A stretch of DNA of 10,248 bases, from contig JAHEAS010000062.1 in the NCBI GenBank assembly GCA_024642645.1, forward strand, positions 1 to 10,248. Direction: 5' to 3'. Shown piece by piece: positions 6,226 through 10,248 of the stretch. How positions within the stretch are numbered: the first letter of the stretch is position 1; every line of letters begins with the position of its first letter. The stretch is from Saprospirales bacterium (lineage in GTDB: Bacteria; Bacteroidota; Bacteroidia; Chitinophagales; Saprospiraceae). Both the position numbers and the translations under genes were made by a program. Below the pieces are notes generated by a model. The model did no database searches. It was not told where the DNA came from and saw only the letters and a list, made by a program, of their open reading frames with translations.

Positions 6226-7989
6226 TTACAAGTACAGGATTTCCCGGATGTCCTGTTCCGTTTTGATTTCCTTTTCCACGGACTCCAGCACAAATTCGAA
6301 TTTAGATTTGTCAGCGTCAATTGACTTGAATTGATCCGGCCTAAAAACGGCAATTTTATTATCGTCCGTCATAAGCCAAAGCAGGTTTTCCGAATTCTTA
6401 TTGAACCGAAGTTCAGTGTTGTTGTCAGCAAGAAACTGATAAACCGTATTTCGGGTTTTGTCCACTAAATAGGCGGTCCGATTGGTGAATTGCTTCCCGG
6501 TATTATCCTTAAAACTGGCTGCAAGTCGAAGCATCTCAGGCGGTACTGGACGGTCGCAATTCCATACCCCAAACTCTGAAGCAGTGAATCGATTCACTAC
6601 TTTTTTCTTTATAATTTCGTTGTTTGCGGCATAGTCAAGTCCTTGACTTCGAAGTTGGTTCACTCGGTCCTCAAATTTCAGCGTAGCCAACCGCTTTTCT
6701 TCTTCAAAACGCTTGGCGATAGCCGCTTTTTCAGTGGCTAATTTAGCCTCCCTTTCAGAAGCGAGTTGCTTCCATGCTTCAAATTCATGGTTGAACGCCA
6801 CCAAGGCTTTGTCATAATCCGAACCAGTAAGCACTGGATTGACCGGAACTTTTATGGATTGCCCTTCCTTTTCCAATTCTAACTCGTAATCACGTTCGTT
6901 GAGTTTTTTGATTTTCAATCCGCTAACCGAACTGAATTCTTTTTGCAATCGGTCATGCGTGATGGTTGCTGTTGGGCTAAGCTGCCAAAGCATTTTAGCG
7001 TATTTCTTATAAAGCTGGCGAAGTTCCATTTCATCTTCGCTAGATGCGGAAGCTCCCTCCGAAACTGGTGGCAAAATATCGTTCAAGTCGAGGTTGAAAA
7101 CGTAATTGGAATTGTTGGCACGCTCCGGCTTTATGGGTTCTTTTTGCTTCGCAATGGTTTTTTCCAATTTTGCGACCTCAGCCACCTCGCTCACCTGAAG
7201 TGAAAGCATTCGCTCCGCAAGTGCTTTTTGAGCAGGGTAAAATGGGCTTTTTTCATCCAAGCTTTCCCCTGAAATTGCATCGCCTATCACCTCCATTCGG
7301 TCAATGTCTTGGTAAACCCAATTACGTTTGGTTGCGTCAAGTTTGTAAATATTGTAGCCAGCCGGTATATCAAGGGATGGCGAAGTATTGACATTTGAAA
7401 CCAATTCAACATTGATGGTTTTACCAGGAGCCATTTTAACACGCTTTCCGTTTTGCTCTGCAAAAATCTCAATCATTCCAGCACTTTCCAGGTTATAATT
7501 CACCCCAGCAGAATCATAGGTCATCGGGATACCAGAGACAAAAAAATCAACAAAATCGTGCATTTCACGATAATGAAGTACCACTTCTCCATTTAGTTCT
7601 TCACCACTTTCATCAATAAAGGCAGCTGCAGGTACGATTAATTGGGAGCCACTGGGGTATTTGTAAATTCCTCCTTCGTTGGGGTTTACTTTGTAGCTTG
7701 CAAATGTTGGCTTTACCTGCTCAAAAGGTTGATTTATAAAAGGCTTTGCCTTAAAATATGCCTGCTCTTTAAGGTGGAAATCTTCATTACCAATCAATTG
7801 GGAATACAGGAATATGCCCACCAATGAAGCAGCAATCGCACTGCCTGCCCAAAGCAATCTGCGAACGATTGGCCGCTGTTTGGGAACAGTTTGGTATTGC
7901 TCCAAGAGATGGTCGAAGTCCTTGTGGCTGGCAATTTGTGCCTTTGAGAGGGGCTTGGGGTTTAGCCGTATGTCGTAATTTTTTTTCAT
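6226..7989 (-). CDS. Single-pass membrane protein encoded after an ECF sigma factor; possible anti-sigma factor
   Basis: A 587-residue protein with a short N-terminal cytoplasmic segment (1-43, basic near the membrane: RPIVRR), one transmembrane helix (about 44-66, LLWAGSAIAASLVGIFLYSQLI) and a large presumed periplasmic part. Residues about 85-235 resemble a conserved Bacteroidota module of unknown function (INQPFEQVKPTFASYKVNP, GGIYKYPSGSQLIVPAAAFID, LHYREMHDFVDFFVSGIPM, YDSAGVNYNLESAGMIEI). Residues 255-285 and about 400-445 are charged and helical, the latter probably a coiled coil. The C-terminal part (about 465-587) includes WNCDRPVPPE and a beta-rich region. It lies 41 bases after the ECF sigma gene with no promoter or terminator seen between them, so the two are probably co-transcribed. 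That order and the topology fit a membrane anti-sigma factor, but the N-terminus is short and I see no zinc-binding anti-sigma (HxxxCxxC) motif or FecR domain. The role is inference. Confidence 0.85.
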   Translation of the reverse strand: MKKNYDIRLNPKPLSKAQIASHKDFDHLLEQYQTVPKQRPIVRRLLWAGSAIAASLVGIFLYSQLIGNEDFHLKEQAYFKAKPFINQPFEQVKPTFASYKVNPNEGGIYKYPSGSQLIVPAAAFIDESGEELNGEVVLHYREMHDFVDFFVSGIPMTYDSAGVNYNLESAGMIEIFAEQNGKRVKMAPGKTINVELVSNVNTSPSLDIPAGYNIYKLDATKRNWVYQDIDRMEVIGDAISGESLDEKSPFYPAQKALAERMLSLQVSEVAEVAKLEKTIAKQKEPIKPERANNSNYVFNLDLNDILPPVSEGASASSEDEMELRQLYKKYAKMLWQLSPTATITHDRLQKEFSSVSGLKIKKLNERDYELELEKEGQSIKVPVNPVLTGSDYDKALVAFNHEFEAWKQLASEREAKLATEKAAIAKRFEEEKRLATLKFEDRVNQLRSQGLDYAANNEIIKKKVVNRFTASEFGVWNCDRPVPPEMLRLAASFKDNTGKQFTNRTAYLVDKTRNTVYQFLADNNTELRFNKNSENLLWLMTDDNKIAVFRPDQFKSIDADKSKFEFVLESVEKEIKTEQDIREILYL

Positions 7990-8030
7990 GCTTTACAATT
8001 TAAGGTAGCACGCCGTATTCAAAATTGCTT

Positions 8031-8663
8031 TCAGTGGCTATCGTTTATTTGGTTCAAAATGATTTTTTTGAGTCTTTCCAACACTCGGTAAGTACGCACC
8101 TTGGCATTGCTTTCGGTGATGTTCAAAACTTCTGCAATTTCTTTAAAAGGCCGCTGCTCAAAAAAACGCATTTCCACGATTTCCAAATCAGCTTCCTTCA
8201 GTTCTTCTAGCGCCGGAATAAGCAGTGGTCTAAATTTCTCAAGGTCATCCTCCAAAACTTCCTCGAACATGCTGAATAGGTTGGAGTCTTCTATGCTCAC
8301 TACCCGAACTTTCTTGGTTTGGCGGTACCACTGAGCAACTTCGTTGCTGGCAATCCGGTACAGCCAAGCTGAAAACGGTACACCACGAAAAGTGTAGTCT
8401 TTCAAGCGTTGCATTGCTTTCAGAAATACCTGTGAGCAGATATCAGCACTCAGTTCTTCGTTCTGTGTGCGATTGTAAATAAATTGGAAGATTTTTTCAA
8501 AGTAGCGGTCGTACAATATCCTAAATGCCGCAGGGTTTGCCTGCGCAATTTGAATGGAGTGCCATTCTTCCTGTATATCATCATTGGAAACAGTCCTTTG
8601 GAAGGAATTCATCAGCCCTTCATTTTTTACAAGGGTACGATTTATTTGAAAATCCTGAAGCAT
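8031..8663 (-). CDS. ECF-family RNA polymerase sigma factor (sigma-70 group 4)
   Basis: A 210-residue sigma factor with only regions 2 and 4, as in extracytoplasmic-function sigmas. Region 2 is at about 47-116: AFRILYDRYFEKIFQFIYNR, then DICSQVFLKAMQRLKDY and FSAWLYRIASNEVAQWYRQTKK (-10 recognition and melting). A linker rich in acidic residues (124-143) leads to region 4 (about 150-203) with the helix-turn-helix RPFKEIAEVLNITESNAKVRTYRVLERLKK (-35 recognition). It recruits core RNA polymerase to a specific promoter set, unknown here. The downstream membrane protein may hold it inactive. The ATG at 8663 gives a 46-residue N-terminal extension before region 2; an internal ATG at 8612 (residue 18) is a credible alternative start. 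The upstream DNA carries a long inverted repeat that ends five bases before the ATG at 8663. Confidence 0.95.
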   Translation of the reverse strand: MLQDFQINRTLVKNEGLMNSFQRTVSNDDIQEEWHSIQIAQANPAAFRILYDRYFEKIFQFIYNRTQNEELSADICSQVFLKAMQRLKDYTFRGVPFSAWLYRIASNEVAQWYRQTKKVRVVSIEDSNLFSMFEEVLEDDLEKFRPLLIPALEELKEADLEIVEMRFFEQRPFKEIAEVLNITESNAKVRTYRVLERLKKIILNQINDSH

Positions 8664-8668
8664 TTATT

Positions 8669-8836
8669 GCACAGCTTGATGCGAATGATAAAAGGGGTTG
8701 CCTTTGCTTTTTTTGCTTTTTTTCAAAACTAAAATTGGCTCAACCAGGAGTGCGAATATTTCTTCAACCCAAAATTTTTACAAATAAAAGCAAAGGGCAA
8801 CCTCCTTTACCGTTTTCCAGCATTGAGAAGCTGTGC
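8669..8836. repeat. Long imperfect inverted repeat before the sigma gene
   Basis: The inner arms are 8691-8715 and 8781-8808. All 25 bases of the left arm pair with the right one, which has three extra single bases. The outer arms GCACAGCTT (8669-8677) and AAGCTGTGC (8828-8836) are exact reverse complements. The two inner arms enclose a 65-base centre. If transcribed as one RNA it would fold into a large hairpin whose inner edge lies next to the sigma start codon. What it does is unknown. Confidence 0.75.
8724..8731 (-). promoter_or_regulatory. Partial promoter candidate (-7 box) for the sigma gene
   Basis: TAGTTTTG on the minus strand (plus-strand CAAAACTA) matches TAnnTTTG and would give a leader of roughly 55 bases. 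No TTTG or TTG stands at a proper -33 distance, so the site is weak unless an activator or an alternative sigma factor is used. It lies in the loop of the inverted repeat. Confidence 0.3.
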
Positions 8837-8914
8837 TCCCCATACTGTTTCTAGTCCATAATGCCTGGTTATTCAAAGGATACAGTAGCATGACTAGTTT
8901 TTCTGCTTTTCGCT

Positions 8915-8951
8915 AAAAAAAATTGGGCGGAATGTCAATTGACATCCGCCC
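8915..8951 (-). terminator. Intrinsic terminator of the T9SS dockerin/cohesin-like gene
   Basis: Read on the minus strand: GGGCGGATGTCAA (8951-8939) pairs with TTGACATTCCGCCC (8938-8925) with one bulged T, followed by AATT and then a run of T (8922-8915). It starts about 40 bases after the stop codon at 8990. The stem is GC-rich at its base and followed by the T-tract, as expected for rho-independent termination. Confidence 0.85.
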
Positions 8952-8989
8952 TTGCTTTGCGTTTACTCGTGGAATTATAGATGGTGTCC

Positions 8990-10248
8990 TCATTTATCCA
9001 TCAGTATCATCATTTTTGTAGCTGTATGCTCTGTAGTTTCCAATCTGTAGTAAATTACTCCTGAGGCATCCAATTCATTTCGCTTCAAAGAGATTTTGTT
9101 GTAGCCTTCTGAAAAATTACCCTCCATTATTTTCAAAATCCTACCAGAAACATCCATCAGTGTGATGGTACAATAGGAATCAGTAACTAGGTTGAAAGCT
9201 ATCTCTGTTTGGTTGGCAAATGGATTTGGCGAGTTTTGGTAAAGTTCAAATCCTGTATTAATTGCTTTATTATCAAAACGAAGTGTAACCCCGGTCCTTC
9301 CCATTAAACCAGTGTATGCCTCGGCCGCAGTAAATCGGGAATCAATTGAGAGCATACTGCTTAAGCTCCCACCTTGCTTTACTTTAAAAGCTAGCTCAAA
9401 AACTTCACCTTCAAATCGGAAGGTTGTGCCATGAGGCTGATTCCAGCTCACTGTTATTGCTCCTTCATTAAGTAATGAAAGCCCGAAGTTTTCATTGGCA
9501 ATAGCTCCTCCTTTTAAGTTTTCAAACTCCAAATTTTCTTGGTCAAAATTAAGCGTGAATTGGAACCCCAATGCTTCGAAGTTCTCAACGCTGAAAGGCA
9601 CGGTGATTAATTGCCCCTTTTCCACTAAAACATCATTGGTTCTAAAAATAATATTAGTGCCGTTGTTGCGCTCGCCAGTTTGCCCGGTAAGGTTACTTGT
9701 TTGGGCGCTACCGTTAACATCACCGATTTTGATACCTATAAAATCAACATCCAATTGGTTGCCATTCATATCATTGACATTGTAAAACTCTGGGAATGGC
9801 GTCTGCCATGGGTTCGATGGATTGGGGAAACTGAAGTTTTTATCCACAAACCTCCATGAGGTGTTGTTCGGGAAGGAATCGTTGATGTATAGAATGAGTT
9901 TTCTAATTTCAACCATGTCAAAAGTGGACACATTCCCCGATTTATTGGCATCTGCTGCTATAATTTTATAAGGCGAATCCAATAGTGTCGCACCCAATAC
10001 GTGCTTTGAAATGAGCACTAAGTCAAATGTTGTAACGCCATTGAGTGGGTTGTCATCTTTTTGTGGAACTAAAGTGTAGTCACCGCCTGGTGCTTGAATA
10101 TCAAAATTAAACATGCCATCAGAATTGGTCATCACCATGCCAGAAGATGAGCCTCCGAGCTGTATTTCAACGTCCTCTAAGCTTTCGTTTTCTTCATTCG
10201 TCACTAAGCCTCCAAGATTAATAAGCGGATCGCCACAGACATCAGCGT
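8990..10248 (-). CDS. Secreted protein with dockerin-like and cohesin-like domains and T9SS type A sorting domain (N-terminus outside the window)
   Basis: The frame is open to the right edge (418 complete codons visible), so this is the C-terminal part of a longer protein; the GTG at 10204 is an internal Val (numbered 1 here), not a start. Visible order: a carboxypeptidase-regulatory-like beta-sandwich (about -10 to 48, LINLGGLVTNEENESLEDVE); a dockerin-like calcium-binding region (50-168) with DDNPLNGVTTFDLVLISKHVLG, DANKSGNVSTFDMVEIRKLIL and a final GDVNGSA; a cohesin-like beta-sandwich (about 183-311, VPFSVENFEALGFQFTLNFD, VSWNQPHG, VFELAFKV); and the T9SS type A sorting domain (318-404, LYQNSPNPFANQTEIAFNL, DVSGRILKI, GVIYYRLET, KMMILMDK). 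It should be exported by Sec and T9SS to the surface or medium. Function depends on the unseen N-terminus; many family members are very large adhesin-like or repeat proteins. No catalytic residues are seen here. Confidence 0.9.
   Translation of the reverse strand, partial: ADVCGDPLINLGGLVTNEENESLEDVEIQLGGSSSGMVMTNSDGMFNFDIQAPGGDYTLVPQKDDNPLNGVTTFDLVLISKHVLGATLLDSPYKIIAADANKSGNVSTFDMVEIRKLILYINDSFPNNTSWRFVDKNFSFPNPSNPWQTPFPEFYNVNDMNGNQLDVDFIGIKIGDVNGSAQTSNLTGQTGERNNGTNIIFRTNDVLVEKGQLITVPFSVENFEALGFQFTLNFDQENLEFENLKGGAIANENFGLSLLNEGAITVSWNQPHGTTFRFEGEVFELAFKVKQGGSLSSMLSIDSRFTAAEAYTGLMGRTGVTLRFDNKAINTGFELYQNSPNPFANQTEIAFNLVTDSYCTITLMDVSGRILKIMEGNFSEGYNKISLKRNELDASGVIYYRLETTEHTATKMMILMDK

Larger units (their letters stand above)
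8664..8989. other. Intergenic region upstream of the ECF sigma gene
   Basis: No protein gene is supported in these 326 bases. They hold a long imperfect inverted repeat (8669-8836), a partial promoter candidate within its loop (8724-8731, minus) and the terminator of the gene to the right (8915-8951). Positions 8837-8914 show nothing I can name. Confidence 0.6.

Noticed and set aside
6120..6353. 77-codon minus-strand ORF overlapping the end of the membrane protein gene
   Set aside because: It overlaps the longer supported gene in another frame and runs across the intrinsic terminator. No domain is seen.
8484..8854. Plus-strand ORFs of 82 and 109 codons over the 5' end of the sigma gene
   Set aside because: They are antisense to the sigma factor N-terminus and run through the inverted repeat. 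Their composition is not protein-like beyond low-complexity Phe-rich stretches.
1..10248. CRISPR array, tRNA, rRNA, insertion sequence or phage genes
   Set aside because: I found no regularly spaced repeats, no tRNA-like cloverleaf, no transposase or integrase motifs and no phage proteins in either strand.

Overview
The window comes from a member of the Bacteroidota. Four things point there: two proteins with type IX secretion (T9SS) C-terminal sorting domains, a TonB-dependent receptor with an N-terminal carboxypeptidase-regulatory-like domain, promoter candidates of the TAnnTTTG type, and A/T-rich start regions that mostly lack Shine-Dalgarno sequences. The dockerin-like repeat and the large T9SS proteins recall environmental lineages such as Saprospiria or Cytophagia, but the class is an inference. 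I see no tRNA, rRNA, transposase, phage gene or CRISPR array; this looks like ordinary chromosome.

Layout. Positions 1-970 (minus) hold the N-terminal third or so of an outer-membrane TonB-dependent receptor that runs off the left edge. A 378-base divergent intergenic region (971-1348) separates it from a lipoprotein-type aldose 1-epimerase (1349-2527, plus). Next comes a 3-hydroxyacyl-CoA dehydrogenase (2633-3529, plus) with its own well-formed promoter. A perfect 16-bp hairpin (3538-3571) ends this gene and also the convergent minus-strand gene at 3576-5975, a secreted choice-of-anchor-B beta-propeller protein with a T9SS tail. Positions 6226-8663 (minus) are a two-gene unit: an ECF sigma factor followed by a 587-residue single-pass membrane protein of unknown function, ended by an intrinsic terminator at 6148-6181. 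The 326 bases upstream of the sigma gene hold a long imperfect inverted repeat next to its start codon and the terminator of the last gene. That gene (8990-10248, minus, 5' end outside the window) encodes the C-terminal part of a secreted protein with dockerin-like, cohesin-like and T9SS sorting domains.

How they fit together. Most of the genes concern the cell envelope: nutrient uptake (TonB receptor), sugar mutarotation outside the cytoplasm (GalM lipoprotein), two surface or secreted T9SS cargo proteins, and a sigma factor with a probable membrane-bound partner that could carry an envelope signal to transcription. The dehydrogenase is a cytosolic metabolic gene with no obvious link to its neighbours. 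I found no clear new defence or mobile system. The features most worth a second look are the long inverted repeat before the sigma gene, the sigma/membrane-protein pair, and the joint presence of dockerin-like and cohesin-like domains in one T9SS protein.
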